A stretch of DNA of 33,458 nt from Chryseobacterium sp. YIM B08800 (GCF_026163565.1 NZ_JAPDKN010000012.1:1-33458), one strand, 5' to 3'. Shown: positions 1-8,301, counted from the stretch's first letter. Numbers and translations: made by a program. The notes: generated by a model from the sequence alone, not told the origin.

Positions 1-20
1 CCCCCGAAACTCTTTTAACT

Positions 21-3000
21 TTATAAATTCTCGGGAATATAAATCAGCTGTGTTTTAATCACTTTCATTCCCAGGTTTTCTAAAACAGATTTGTAAGTTT
101 CGATTTGTTTATCGTTCTTTTCGGTTTCCATTCCGGTTTTAAAATCGACGATAATATAGCCTTCATCACCTTTTAAAATTCTGTCGGGACGGTAAATTCT
201 GCTGATTCCTCTTTCAGAAATCATGATGTCTTTTTCGTTGATTACTTTCCATTTTTCATCAAAAAACTCCGAATATTGATGAATGATTTTTCTGAGATCT
301 TCTTTAATATTTTCCTTTTCTTCGAGCGTAATCTGACCTTCCAAAACATACGTTTCCAAAACTTTATCAATGTCTTTTTCGGTATTGATTTTTGAAAGCA
401 GTTCATGCACAAAGAGCCCGATTCTTACTTTCTCGTTTCTTACCTGATAATTTTTTGAAGGCGTAGCGATTTTTATTGAACTTGTATTTTCATGCTCGTT
501 TCTCAGGGTTTGAATATTTTCAGTTTTAAACTCAGATTTTTTATGAGAAATTTGTTTTTTCAACATTTCAGGATGCGTTTTATACAAATCAAATTCATCA
601 AGATCCTGAAGATTTTTAGATTGAATAAACTCTAAAATTTCTAAATTATTCGAAGTCTTATTCTGTTTCTGAAGATAAAAAAACAACTGTTCTACAGGTC
701 GTGTTGTCGCCACATATTGCAAACAAAGTCTATCAACAAGATTTTTGTAAGAATTTTCGTGATTAAATTTCTCAATGCCTTCATCATACACTTCAAGATT
801 TTTATTGAACTGATTGATATTAACCGATTTTAAAGCCGATTTCTCATCCGTTTCAAACCAGTTGCTAAATTCAGAATCACGGTTTTTATTCATCATCGGA
901 ATAAAAACGACCGGAAATTCAAGACCTTTTGCTTTATGAATCGTCATGATTTGAATCGCATCGATATTTTCGGAAGCCTGAATTGTATACGTTGAAGCTT
1001 CTTCGTCCCAATATTTCAAAAATTCTTTGGTACTTGCTCCTGCATTTTGAGTAAAATTGAAAAGCATTTCCAAAAAGTTGAGTAGGAAATCTGTTTCTTT
1101 ATGCTCAATCGAAAACTCGTTGATGTAATATTCAATAAAATTATAAAGATTAAATTTCGGAAAATGATCTTGTTTCAGTTTTAAATGATACTTTTCTTCA
1201 ATAAATTGAATGATGGTTTCATGCTGTTCTAAAGCCAAAATTTCTTTCATTTCTAAAGTGAAATCGGGCATGCTGATTCTTCCGAGTCTGTTGAGATAAA
1301 ACATCATCATAATAAGATGAGGTTTGTTTTTCGGATTGGTTTCCCATTTCAAAAATTCAACAACAGCCAGTAAAGTATTTGATAATTCTAAAGTCAAACC
1401 TTTATCAGAAATCGTTTTAATATTGGTTTCTTCGCCATTATAACTGACTTTCAGATTTCCTAATTTTTGTGAATAAGAGAAAATGTCAAAATTTCCACGG
1501 CACAAAATGGTAATATCTGAAAACCTGAAACCGTTATCCAGACATTCCTGAATATCTTTCTGCATTTTATCGGAAACATCGTTGTAGAAATCCTCATTGG
1601 TTAAATTTTCAATGAGATTTACCTTTACTCTTCCGTCAATGCTTGATTTTGGATTTTGCTCGCCATCAACACCAAAAATATGTTGATGTTCTTCTTCAAG
1701 GTTTAAAGAATGAAATTGATACAGCTCATTATTAAACTGAACAATATTTTTAGCACTTCTCCAATTGTCTTTCAGAACTAATAATTCAGCCTTTTTAGGA
1801 GTAAATTCTTTTTTGTTGATAATATCCAACATCAATTTACTTTCACCGCCACGAAAACGATAAATACTCTGTTTCGGATCACCCACCAAAGTAAAAGAAG
1901 TATTTTCTGTCGAAATACTGTGATCTCTTAAAGGAACAAAATTTTGCCATTGCAATTCTGAAGTATCCTGAAATTCATCAAAAAAGTAATGCTGAAACTG
2001 TGAGCCTACTTTTTCATAAATAAAAGCTGAAGGTTCATTTTTAAGATTTTCATTAATCAGAATATTAAATTTTGAAAGCAAAACCAAATCATTTTCTTCC
2101 TCAATTTTTCTCAGCTCATCCTGAATGTCTTTGTTCACCTTTAAAGGCAGTAATGCAGAAAGTATTTTTTCTTTTTTCTGAGTTTCGATGAAAAGAAGAA
2201 TGAGTTTCATTCGGTTTTCAAGAAGCTGATCCAGGATTTCTGAAATTTCTGCGTCTTTGTGTTTCGATTTTGCTGCGGCTCCTTTTCTGTATTTTTCAAC
2301 CACAGATTCTTCTGATGTTGTTGGAAAAGGAAATCCTGCTCTTTTTTTCTGGTAAAAATCGACAACTTTCGGGAAAAAACCACCGATTCCGTTTTTTCCC
2401 TGCGCAAAATCTTCAATCTCGATATTTCTTGATTTAAATAATTCGATTGACTGTAAAGCTAATTCTAAAGACTGTTTTTTATTAAATGTAATCTCTTTTC
2501 GTAAAGTATTTTTAATGTTTTCATAATTCTCATCATCAAATTCTTTATTGTCTTTCAGATGTTCGTAATGAATGTCTTTTACAAATTCTTTCGCAGAATC
2601 ATAAAGGTTTTTGTTGAGATTAATTCTTTCGTTATTTTCCAGACTATAATCCACATAATCCATAAACGAATTGGAAATATTCTCATTTTCCCCGATTTGA
2701 TCGAGCATTTTGTCGACAGCTTCAATCAAAAATGGTTCTGCATCAATTTCAAGATTAAAATTTTTAGCCAAACCCAATTCATAAGAAAAACTTCGCACCA
2801 ATCGAGAATTGAAACGGTCAATCGTCCCGATATTTAAGGTAGAATAATTATGCAGGATATAATCTAAAAGTTTTTTTGAACGATGATGAAGTTCATCAAT
2901 CGTTATTTTCAGACCTTCGTTTTCAAATGCTTTCTGGATGTTTTTAAGATCATTATTCTCACGATAATTATCTGCCGTAAATTTGTTGAGCCATGAAAGA

Positions 3001-3173
3001 ATTCTTTCTTTCATTTCGTTTGCGGCTTTGTTGGTAAATGTTAATGCCAAAATATTTCTGATAGATTGATGCTGATTGGGATATCTCAGACAAATCATCA
3101 GAAGCCTCTGCACAAGAGCATACGTTTTGCCGGAACCTGCCGAAGCGTTGATTACTGTATAAGAGTTTGACAT
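21..3173 (-). CDS. UvrD/RecB-type helicase with C-terminal PD-(D/E)XK nuclease (AddA/RecB-like exonuclease subunit)
   Basis: The 1050-residue protein is a superfamily 1A DNA helicase fused to a RecB-family nuclease, the layout of AddA or RecB in double-strand-break resection. Visible motifs in order: Walker A ASAGSGKT (about residues 10-17), TFTNKAANEM (Ia), DEFQDTS (Walker B, about 399), VGDPKQSIYRFRGG (III, about 430), NWRS (IV), TIHKAKGLEFP (V, about 743) and YVATTR (VI, about 820). Near the C-terminus RPDR and DFKTG (about 993-1012) supply the Asp, Asp-x-Lys of the nuclease site. It starts at ATG 3173 and is complete. An AddB/RecC-like partner would be expected downstream on this strand, beyond the window edge, and is not visible. 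The length is a little short of classical AddA. Family assignment is firm; AddA versus another RecB-like paralogue is inference. Confidence 0.9.
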   Translation of the reverse strand: MSNSYTVINASAGSGKTYALVQRLLMICLRYPNQHQSIRNILALTFTNKAANEMKERILSWLNKFTADNYRENNDLKNIQKAFENEGLKITIDELHHRSKKLLDYILHNYSTLNIGTIDRFNSRLVRSFSYELGLAKNFNLEIDAEPFLIEAVDKMLDQIGENENISNSFMDYVDYSLENNERINLNKNLYDSAKEFVKDIHYEHLKDNKEFDDENYENIKNTLRKEITFNKKQSLELALQSIELFKSRNIEIEDFAQGKNGIGGFFPKVVDFYQKKRAGFPFPTTSEESVVEKYRKGAAAKSKHKDAEISEILDQLLENRMKLILLFIETQKKEKILSALLPLKVNKDIQDELRKIEEENDLVLLSKFNILINENLKNEPSAFIYEKVGSQFQHYFFDEFQDTSELQWQNFVPLRDHSISTENTSFTLVGDPKQSIYRFRGGESKLMLDIINKKEFTPKKAELLVLKDNWRSAKNIVQFNNELYQFHSLNLEEEHQHIFGVDGEQNPKSSIDGRVKVNLIENLTNEDFYNDVSDKMQKDIQECLDNGFRFSDITILCRGNFDIFSYSQKLGNLKVSYNGEETNIKTISDKGLTLELSNTLLAVVEFLKWETNPKNKPHLIMMMFYLNRLGRISMPDFTLEMKEILALEQHETIIQFIEEKYHLKLKQDHFPKFNLYNFIEYYINEFSIEHKETDFLLNFLEMLFNFTQNAGASTKEFLKYWDEEASTYTIQASENIDAIQIMTIHKAKGLEFPVVFIPMMNKNRDSEFSNWFETDEKSALKSVNINQFNKNLEVYDEGIEKFNHENSYKNLVDRLCLQYVATTRPVEQLFFYLQKQNKTSNNLEILEFIQSKNLQDLDEFDLYKTHPEMLKKQISHKKSEFKTENIQTLRNEHENTSSIKIATPSKNYQVRNEKVRIGLFVHELLSKINTEKDIDKVLETYVLEGQITLEEKENIKEDLRKIIHQYSEFFDEKWKVINEKDIMISERGISRIYRPDRILKGDEGYIIVDFKTGMETEKNDKQIETYKSVLENLGMKVIKTQLIYIPENL

Positions 3174-3302
3174 TTTTTACGAAAGATTTTATGCAATTTA
3201 GATAAAATTTAATTGAAAATTTAACAATTTGAAGCTGATATTTTAACAGTTCCAAGGTTTAAACTCAAAAAAAATATTAAAACCCGTTAAGTCTGGTTAA
3301 AC

Positions 3303-3335
3303 TTGATGCATTAATGAAAAATAACTTTAGTTTTG
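3303..3335 (+). promoter_or_regulatory. Bacteroidota-type promoter for the secreted-paralogue operon
   Basis: TTG at 3303-3305 is followed by 22 bases and then TAGTTTTG at 3328-3335, an exact match to the Flavobacterium TTG-N17-23-TAnnTTTG pattern. The GTG start at 3354 lies 18 bases downstream. Prediction from motif match only. Confidence 0.6.
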
Positions 3336-3353
3336 CTTAATAAACAATAATCT

Positions 3354-4100
3354 GTGAAATATAAACTACTCTTTATTTTGTCTCTGATTTCTTTTGTTCA
3401 AATGAATGCTCAAAACTATATTTTTGGGAAGATTTCGTCTGAAGATTTGTCTGAAGTTCCAAACGTGACGGTTATCAATCTGCGGACTGATGAGCAGGTT
3501 CTTACCAACAGAGACGGTCATTTTATGATTTCCGGAAGACAAGGCGATATTCTTCGTTTTTTTAAAAACGGATTTGAAAGAACAGACCAAAAAGTTTCCA
3601 AAGAAAATCTAGAATCACCAATGAACGTAAAGTTGTTGAGGGCGGCACAATTAATTGCTGAAGTTGAAATTAAAAAAGGACTCAGCGGAGATTTGAAGAT
3701 AGATTCTAAAACATTTAATCAGCCAAAAAAAGTTGAGAAACTGAAAGCTGAAATTAATAATTATCTAAAACAAAAATCTGATCCAAGAATTTTAGCAGCC
3801 AGACCCGGTGAATTTGTGCAGCCAAAAGGGCAGGGTTTTTCTATAGGAAAAGTAAAAAATAAATGGGATGATCTTGATCTGGCAAATTATCTCGCTTATG
3901 CTTTGGGTGAGCAGTATTTTACCGATTTAAAAATTGAAAAACCTTTCATTAATCATTTCATCTATTATGTTCTTGCAGGTGGATTTGAAAGACAGAAAAT
4001 TTTGAAGTATGGTTTTGTAAGCGATGCCGATCTGATGAGATTTCAAGGAGCGGTTTTGATGAGGATTTCCTCTTACCGAGCTCCTCAAACTCAAAAATAA
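3354..4100 (+). CDS. Secreted protein with carboxypeptidase-regulatory-like domain (first of two tandem paralogues)
   Basis: The 248-residue protein has a signal peptide (about residues 1-19, ending MNAQ) and then a carboxypeptidase-D regulatory-like beta-sandwich. Its signature is visible: NVTVINLRTDEQVLTNRDG, then GDILRFFKNGFER, then SPMNVKL (about residues 20-95). The rest, about 100-248, is charged and has no motif I recognise. The start is GTG; the only nearby in-frame ATG falls inside the signal peptide, and the TAnnTTTG box at 3328 supports GTG. The next gene starts 6 bp after the stop and encodes a clear paralogue, so the two are one operon. This fold is common on TonB-dependent transporters and outer-membrane proteins of Bacteroidota, but here it stands without a barrel. 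The molecular role is unknown. Confidence 0.8.
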   Translation: MKYKLLFILSLISFVQMNAQNYIFGKISSEDLSEVPNVTVINLRTDEQVLTNRDGHFMISGRQGDILRFFKNGFERTDQKVSKENLESPMNVKLLRAAQLIAEVEIKKGLSGDLKIDSKTFNQPKKVEKLKAEINNYLKQKSDPRILAARPGEFVQPKGQGFSIGKVKNKWDDLDLANYLAYALGEQYFTDLKIEKPFINHFIYYVLAGGFERQKILKYGFVSDADLMRFQGAVLMRISSYRAPQTQK

Positions 4101-4106
4101 ACACAA

Positions 4107-4892
4107 ATGATGAGAAAAAATTTTGCTGTATTTTTCTTTTTTCTTACAATATATTTTTTTGGTCAGCAGAAAATAACGGGAAAAACTTTGAGTGAAAACG
4201 ATATGATTGTCACTTCAGTTTTGGTCGTCAATATTTCGAATGATCAGAAGGTTTACAGTAATTCTTTAGGTGAATTTTCTATTGAGGGTTCTGAAAAAGA
4301 TGAGATCAGATTTATCAAAAAAGGATATGAAAGAGCCTCAAGAAAAGTTGCAGATGCAGAGTCTCCAATGAATGTTGTTTTGGTAAGAATTCCTGAAGAG
4401 ATTGAAGAAGTAGAAATAATTTCAACAACCGGAGATCTCTCTAAAGATTCTAAAAAACTGACTAAAATTGATAAAAAAGAGCAGCTTCAGAAAGCGATTG
4501 GTCTTCCGAAATCTCCTGAAAAGCCTCGAGAAGTTCCGGCTGAAGTAAAAAAAGTTTTATTGGCCGCAGCTTTTGGAAATCTTAATATTCAGAGTATTTA
4601 TGATCTGGTAAGCGGGAAATCCAGAAGGCAGAAAAGATGGTACAAATATGAAGATGTACAGCTTGATATTACCTGGATCAGAAAAAGAATTGATGATGAA
4701 TATTTTGTGAAAGACGGAATTCCTGCTGAAAGAATTCCGGAATTTTTAGAATTCAGTTTTCTTATCAAGCCTGAAATAAGATCCTATGTGAAAGCTAAAA
4801 ATATAAACAGAGTTATGTTTAATTTAGACAGTGTACTTCCGATTTATGTAGAACGTCTGAAATCAAACAATAATACTGTTGAGCAAAAATGA
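4107..4892 (+). CDS. Secreted protein with carboxypeptidase-regulatory-like domain (second tandem paralogue)
   Basis: The 261-residue protein has a signal peptide ending FFGQ (about residue 20), then the same regulatory-like domain as its neighbour: SVLVVNISNDQKVYSNSLGEF, DEIRFIKKGYERASRKV and SPMNVVLVR. A linker rich in Lys, Glu and Pro follows (about 105-150), then a C-terminal region with an Arg/Lys-rich stretch (SRRQKRWYKYEDV, about 170-185). Both paralogues share the order fold, EVEI-type strand, charged linker and helical C-terminus, so they look like an old tandem duplication that has diverged. Two consecutive ATG codons (4107 and 4110) are possible starts. The stop codon overlaps the ATG of a third, broken secreted ORF (ATGA at 4889), so the original operon probably had at least three genes. 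Function unknown. Confidence 0.8.
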   Translation: MMRKNFAVFFFFLTIYFFGQQKITGKTLSENDMIVTSVLVVNISNDQKVYSNSLGEFSIEGSEKDEIRFIKKGYERASRKVADAESPMNVVLVRIPEEIEEVEIISTTGDLSKDSKKLTKIDKKEQLQKAIGLPKSPEKPREVPAEVKKVLLAAAFGNLNIQSIYDLVSGKSRRQKRWYKYEDVQLDITWIRKRIDDEYFVKDGIPAERIPEFLEFSFLIKPEIRSYVKAKNINRVMFNLDSVLPIYVERLKSNNNTVEQK

Positions 4893-5000
4893 GTAAAGTG
4901 TCTACAAAGTTTTTAATACTGATTGCTTTACTAAATAATTTTTACATTTTCACAGCAAAATTCGACAGATTATCCTCAAGACAACCTTCGTTATAATTAA
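4889..5000 (+). pseudogene. Frameshifted remnant of a third secreted protein
   Basis: An ATG at 4889 overlaps the preceding stop (ATGA) and opens a 35-codon ORF ending at 4996. It encodes a textbook signal peptide: MSKVSTKF, then a hydrophobic stretch, then FTA. Near 4957 the frame slips. Read in another frame, the same DNA continues NSTDYPQDNLRYN and stops at 5000. A signal peptide ending in -TAQ followed by that polar sequence is what an intact Flavobacteriia exported protein would show. Both the frameshift and the abrupt stop argue for a decayed 5' stub. No continuation is visible before the DUF2975 promoter at about 5086. The family cannot be named from this fragment. Confidence 0.5.
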
Positions 5001-5085
5001 TAATCAAGTATAAATGATCGACAATTTTTTTTCAAAACATATTATATTATTCGATTAATATTTTTTGATTAATAATTTGTTTTTA

Positions 5086-5114
5086 TTGTTTATCGATAAA
5101 ATTTATTACTTTTG
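5086..5114 (+). promoter_or_regulatory. Promoter with embedded 12-bp palindromic operator for the DUF2975/YozG pair
   Basis: TTG at 5086-5088, an 18-base spacer and TACTTTTG at 5107-5114 match the Flavobacterium promoter pattern. The spacer contains the perfect palindrome TTTATCGATAAA (5089-5100), well placed for a repressor to block RNA polymerase. GATTAATA also occurs twice just upstream (5053-5060 and 5067-5074). Autoregulation by the HTH protein at 5681 is inferred. Confidence 0.65.
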
Positions 5115-5137
5115 ACATATTAACTTTAAAATAAATA

Positions 5138-5677
5138 ATGATGTCAAAAACAAATAACTTCGTATTTTGGGGCTTATATATTGTAGCCTGGCTTATTTTT
5201 GTTGGTTTATGCGTTGAAGCAGGAGGTTTAATAGTAAATTTCTTTTTCAGTCTGTATAAACCTGAACTTATCCAAAATCTTTATCAAAATTTGGATTTAA
5301 CTGAAATGTATAACAACAGCAAATTAGTTTTTTTCGGTGTCTATGGTTTTATTCTAACCATTTCAATTTTAAAAGCTTGCCTGTTTTATACAGTTATCAG
5401 ACTAATGCACACAATGGATTTGTCAAGACCATTCAGCAGTTTCGTTGCAAAACAAATTTCAAAAATTAGTTATTACACCCTTTCAATTGGACTGTTAAGT
5501 TACATTGCCAAAGAATTAGTTGAAAATTTAATGCATTATGGTTTTGTTACCGACCATTTAAACGAATTTTGGTCAGACAGTCAGGCGTTTATTTTGATGG
5601 GAGCTGTAATCTATATAATAGCGACGATTTTCAAAAAAGGGGTAGATATTCAAAACGAAAACGATTTAACGGTTTAA
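5138..5677 (+). CDS. DUF2975 family membrane protein
   Basis: The 179-residue protein has about four predicted transmembrane helices: residues 8-33 (FWGLYIVAWLIFVGLC), about 65-92 (VFFGVYGFILTISILKACLF), about 108-128 (ISYYTLSIGLLSYIA) and about 148-165 (AFILMGAVIYIIATIFKKG). The C-terminal FKKGVDIQNENDLTV is the typical DUF2975 ending. The family has no established biochemical role but is regularly coded next to a small YozG-type HTH protein, as here, with only 3 bp between the genes. Two consecutive ATG codons (5138 and 5141) are possible starts. A promoter with an internal palindrome lies 24 bp upstream. The pair sits beside a broken gene, so it may have inserted into an older operon; that is inference. 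Confidence 0.85.
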   Translation: MMSKTNNFVFWGLYIVAWLIFVGLCVEAGGLIVNFFFSLYKPELIQNLYQNLDLTEMYNNSKLVFFGVYGFILTISILKACLFYTVIRLMHTMDLSRPFSSFVAKQISKISYYTLSIGLLSYIAKELVENLMHYGFVTDHLNEFWSDSQAFILMGAVIYIIATIFKKGVDIQNENDLTV

Positions 5678-5680
5678 GAT

Positions 5681-5908
5681 ATGGCAATTATAGTAAATTT
5701 AGATGTTGTAATGGCCAAGCGAAAAATGTCACTTAATGAACTTTCTGAAAAAGTCGGACTGACTTTATCGAACCTTTCCATATTAAAGACGGGTAAGGCA
5801 AAGGCAATCAGATTTAGTACTTTAGAATTAATTTGTGATGTTTTGGAATGTCAACCAGGTGATATTTTAGAATATGTTAGTGACGAACAAAAAACAACAA
5901 TGCGTTAA
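5681..5908 (+). CDS. YozG-type Cro/C1 helix-turn-helix regulator
   Basis: The 75-residue protein is almost entirely one lambda-repressor-like helix-turn-helix domain: KRKMSLNELSEKVGLTLSNLSILKTGKAKAIRFSTLELICDVLECQPGDILEYV. That is the small HTH_26/YozG family. Such proteins accompany DUF2975 membrane proteins, and this one starts 3 bp after the DUF2975 stop, so they are co-transcribed. The obvious inferred target is the palindrome TTTATCGATAAA in the operon's own promoter at 5089-5100. There is no effector-binding domain, so any signal probably comes through protein contact, perhaps with the membrane partner. Family assignment is firm; target and signal are inference. Confidence 0.85.
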   Translation: MAIIVNLDVVMAKRKMSLNELSEKVGLTLSNLSILKTGKAKAIRFSTLELICDVLECQPGDILEYVSDEQKTTMR

Positions 5909-5980
5909 AGATGTTGCCATAATTCGAGAGAGACTGACTGGTAAATTTCAATAATTATACTGTTGACTCAATCTATAGAC

Positions 5981-6012
5981 AAAAAAATCTAGAGCAATCA
6001 AAGCTCTGGATT
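5981..6012 (-). terminator. Rho-independent terminator of the DUF2851-PspC-GNAT operon
   Basis: The arms at 5986-5995 and 6003-6012 form a 10-bp stem with one mismatch on the minus strand. A run of seven T follows on that strand, just after the GNAT stop at 6019. Confidence 0.75.
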
Positions 6013-6018
6013 TATATT

Positions 6019-6531
6019 TTAATGATAAACGATGTCATAAATTTCGTCTTTTACATCCTTTAAGTTTTCAGGGGAGTAATTGGCAAGAAGCCAGAGTTTG
6101 AGGCTTTTTTTGCCTTCACCATAACTTGGCTGTACATACATTTCGTCAATCAGATTGAAACCGTTTCTCTGATAAAACGAAAAACGTCGTTTAGCATCGT
6201 CGTTCAAATGTTCAGGCTCAATTTCCAAAATAATTCTTGGATAATTTTTAAATAAATAATCGGTAATATGAGAACCCAATTTTTGATTTCTGAATTCTGA
6301 AAAGACTTCAAAATGCTCCACAAAAACATAATTGCTCAACTCCCAAATAATAAGGTAACCGATATTTTCTGTATTATTTAAAACAGAAATCACTTTTACA
6401 TTCGGATGTTCAAATAATCTGATAAATTGAGACCATTCTCGTCTTTCATCTTCCGGAAAAGTTGTTGAATATGAGTGATAAATCTGTTGCACACGATAAT
6501 CATCGGGTGACATAATCTGTAAAAATTCCAT
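6019..6531 (-). CDS. GNAT family N-acetyltransferase
   Basis: The 170-residue protein has the GCN5-related acetyltransferase pattern. A strand pair covers about residues 45-80 (VKVISVLNNTENIGYLIIWEL, then VFVEHFEVFSEFRNQKLGSHI), and the acetyl-CoA-binding segment is FRNQKLGSHITDYLF (about 82-97). Next come IILEIEPEHLNDDAKRRFSFY and RNGFN, the usual late beta-strand and helix. The acceptor substrate cannot be told from sequence. It is the last gene of a tight minus-strand operon: the PspC gene ends 2 bp upstream of its start, and a terminator follows the stop. Small GNAT proteins modify antibiotics, amino acids, polyamines or proteins; none is favoured here. Confidence 0.85.
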   Translation of the reverse strand: MEFLQIMSPDDYRVQQIYHSYSTTFPEDERREWSQFIRLFEHPNVKVISVLNNTENIGYLIIWELSNYVFVEHFEVFSEFRNQKLGSHITDYLFKNYPRIILEIEPEHLNDDAKRRFSFYQRNGFNLIDEMYVQPSYGEGKKSLKLWLLANYSPENLKDVKDEIYDIVYH

Positions 6532-6533
6532 AA

Positions 6534-6755
6534 TTAAAGGTCAAAAACGCTTGGTCGTCTGGTGATAAAAATGTCTTTAATCCAAAGAGTAAAAGCCAGA
6601 CCAAGATAAATTAAAAAGAAAAAACCTGCCGTTGCAAAAGTAGAATAAATAAAGAAAACTCTCAGTTTGGAAACCGGAATTCCCAGTTTAGCACCCATTC
6701 TTGTGAGTACACCAAACCATTCGCGTTCCATTTTGTGGCGTAGATTATCAAACAT
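6534..6755 (-). CDS. PspC-like small membrane protein
   Basis: The 73-residue protein matches the PspC-type pattern: a short polar N-terminus, then EWFGVLTRMGAKLGIPVSKLRVFFIYSTF leading into one hydrophobic helix (about residues 40-60, FATAGFFFLIYLGLAFTLWI). In proteobacteria PspC senses envelope stress. Many Bacteroidota carry short PspC-only proteins without the rest of the psp system, and no PspA or PspB is visible here. It lies 4 bp after the DUF2851 gene and 2 bp before the GNAT gene, so the three are one operon. A later Met at residue 9 is a less likely alternative start. Confidence 0.8.
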   Translation of the reverse strand: MFDNLRHKMEREWFGVLTRMGAKLGIPVSKLRVFFIYSTFATAGFFFLIYLGLAFTLWIKDIFITRRPSVFDL

Positions 6756-6759
6756 TTTT

Positions 6760-8025
6760 TTAAGATTCTTTTAAAATTTTAAATCCGATACCGCAATTTA
6801 AGCAATTTTTTGCTTCGCAATAGTTTTTAAAATGATAAATCAGGCTTTGGCTTTCTAAAGAGGTTTTGATTTTCACCCCTAATTTTTTCCATTCTGTAAT
6901 CACTGAATTCTTTTCAGACTGAATTTCACTGTAGAATTTTAGAATTTCGTCGTTGATGTTTTCATTTTGGTATTTGTGATATGTATATTTTATAGGAAGA
7001 ATAGCATTCAAAATAATCAGTTCAATGAAGTCTCTCGTTAAAACTTTGGGATGATGAATAGAAGATATTTTACCAAAATTAAAATGATTGTCCCAATATC
7101 CTGAAGCTTTTATTTCTTTAAAAATTTGATGTAGAGCATTAGAGTTTTCTGCAGTAATGATTTTTGAGAATAAGTTTTGATGCTGGAAATAAAGATCTGC
7201 GAGTTGTGATAAACGAATTGTAGGGAAGTTTGGCGGGCGTAACCGAAGAAACTTGGGATGAATTGTAATTTCAGGAATAGTATATTTTGCTTTAAGAAAC
7301 TCAAATTCTCTTTTCCATATTTTCATTTGCGAATCTTGTGGATTTTCTAACCAGCCGGAAATTCCAAAAAATAAAGCTTCAAGCTGTGTTTTATTTTGCC
7401 GGATTTTATTGATGATATTGAAATCTATGCTTTCTGCTATATGTTTAAATATTGATGCATTGACTTTTAAACCGAAAGAGTAGGCGAGATGATGAAACAT
7501 AACGGCTTCATAATTATTTTTGTGACGCAGCAAATCTGATTCTATTTCTAAAGATTTTTCTTCAAGTTTTTTAAGCAAATTTTCTTCATGGAAGTTAATT
7601 GGAATTTTTGCCGAGCTGAAAACCTTTTCACAAGGAATAAAAAGATTTTCTTTTAACAAATTCTCATATTTCTGAAAAACATTTTTATCTATATGATCTC
7701 TCAATTCCAGAGTTGGGATATTTTGGTCTTTAAATTCTTTGATGTCAACATCATTCTGGAAAACTACATGCAAAATGATATTCTGATAAGCTGGATCTTT
7801 TGAGTGTTGATGAAAAATCCAGTCGGAAGATTTTACATGAAGCTCGATGTTTCCGGCAAGAATCATGTTTTTGATTTTAATTTTTGCCATCAGAAAATCC
7901 GGTCCCGAATTGGTATTCCATTTCCCAAAATCTATAATTTCAATAGTATTTCCGTCGGTGTCTTGGAAGTTGAAATGAGTAAATACTTTGAAATTCCAAA
8001 GGTATTGAAGCAGTTTTTCGTTCAT
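6760..8025 (-). CDS. DUF2851 family protein
   Basis: The 421-residue protein matches the DUF2851 family of Bacteroidota throughout. The N-terminal block reads FGKWNTNSGPDFLMAKIKI, GNIELHVKSSDWIFHQH, DPAYQNIILHVVF (about residues 33-90), a conserved pattern that resembles restriction-nuclease-like folds. The C-terminus has a cysteine cluster, YCEAKNCLNCGIGFKI, that may bind metal. I know of no proven function. It is the first gene of a three-gene minus-strand operon with PspC and GNAT. There is no signal peptide, so it is probably cytoplasmic. The nuclease-like reading of the N-terminus is a suggestion from pattern (GxxE-like GNIELHVK, GPDF), not established. Confidence 0.85.
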   Translation of the reverse strand: MNEKLLQYLWNFKVFTHFNFQDTDGNTIEIIDFGKWNTNSGPDFLMAKIKIKNMILAGNIELHVKSSDWIFHQHSKDPAYQNIILHVVFQNDVDIKEFKDQNIPTLELRDHIDKNVFQKYENLLKENLFIPCEKVFSSAKIPINFHEENLLKKLEEKSLEIESDLLRHKNNYEAVMFHHLAYSFGLKVNASIFKHIAESIDFNIINKIRQNKTQLEALFFGISGWLENPQDSQMKIWKREFEFLKAKYTIPEITIHPKFLRLRPPNFPTIRLSQLADLYFQHQNLFSKIITAENSNALHQIFKEIKASGYWDNHFNFGKISSIHHPKVLTRDFIELIILNAILPIKYTYHKYQNENINDEILKFYSEIQSEKNSVITEWKKLGVKIKTSLESQSLIYHFKNYCEAKNCLNCGIGFKILKES

Positions 8026-8105
8026 CAGTTGTGGTTTTGTGTTACAACTAATTTAGTGAAAAATATTTTTTGAAATAATATTTTTTTTGATTGGATTTTT
8101 AGGTT

Positions 8106-8180
8106 GCGCTCCTACGGAGCGCCGCGATTCATAGATTGACTTATGTTTTCTACAAAGGTTCAGCTCCGAAGGAGCTGAAC
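8106..8180. repeat. Paired GGAG-hairpin intergenic element
   Basis: Two perfect hairpins lie between bshA and the DUF2851 gene. GCGCTCC/GGAGCGC (8106-8122) has a 7-bp stem and TAC loop. GTTCAGCTCC/GGAGCTGAAC (8158-8180) has a 10-bp stem and GAA loop. Both centre on CTCC-N3-GGAG. The element is clearly more GC-rich than its surroundings and looks like a REP-type dispersed element. Confidence 0.6.
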
Positions 8181-8251
8181 TGATTCAAGAATTTGCTTAA
8201 AATATGAAAAGCGATATTTTTAATTAAATAGTTTTATAAAAATTTGTAAAC

Positions 8252-8279
8252 AAAAAATCCAGAGGAAGAACTCTGGATT
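8252..8279 (-). terminator. Terminator of bshA
   Basis: ATCCAGAG (8257-8264) pairs perfectly with CTCTGGAT (8271-8278). On the minus strand a run of T follows, 24 bases after the bshA stop. The stem nearly matches the GNAT operon terminator. Confidence 0.8.
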
Positions 8280-8301
8280 TTAATTTATTTGTAAAGAGAT
8301 T

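Noticed and set aside
2559..2837. Plus-strand open frame inside the helicase-nuclease gene
   Set aside because: It lies wholly within a well-supported coding region on the other strand and shows no domain or promoter.
3221..3248. TTAACA at 3221 and 3243 as a further response-regulator site
   Set aside because: Only two copies at 22-bp spacing in AT-rich DNA, not close to the promoter found; too weak compared with the three boxes at 31275.
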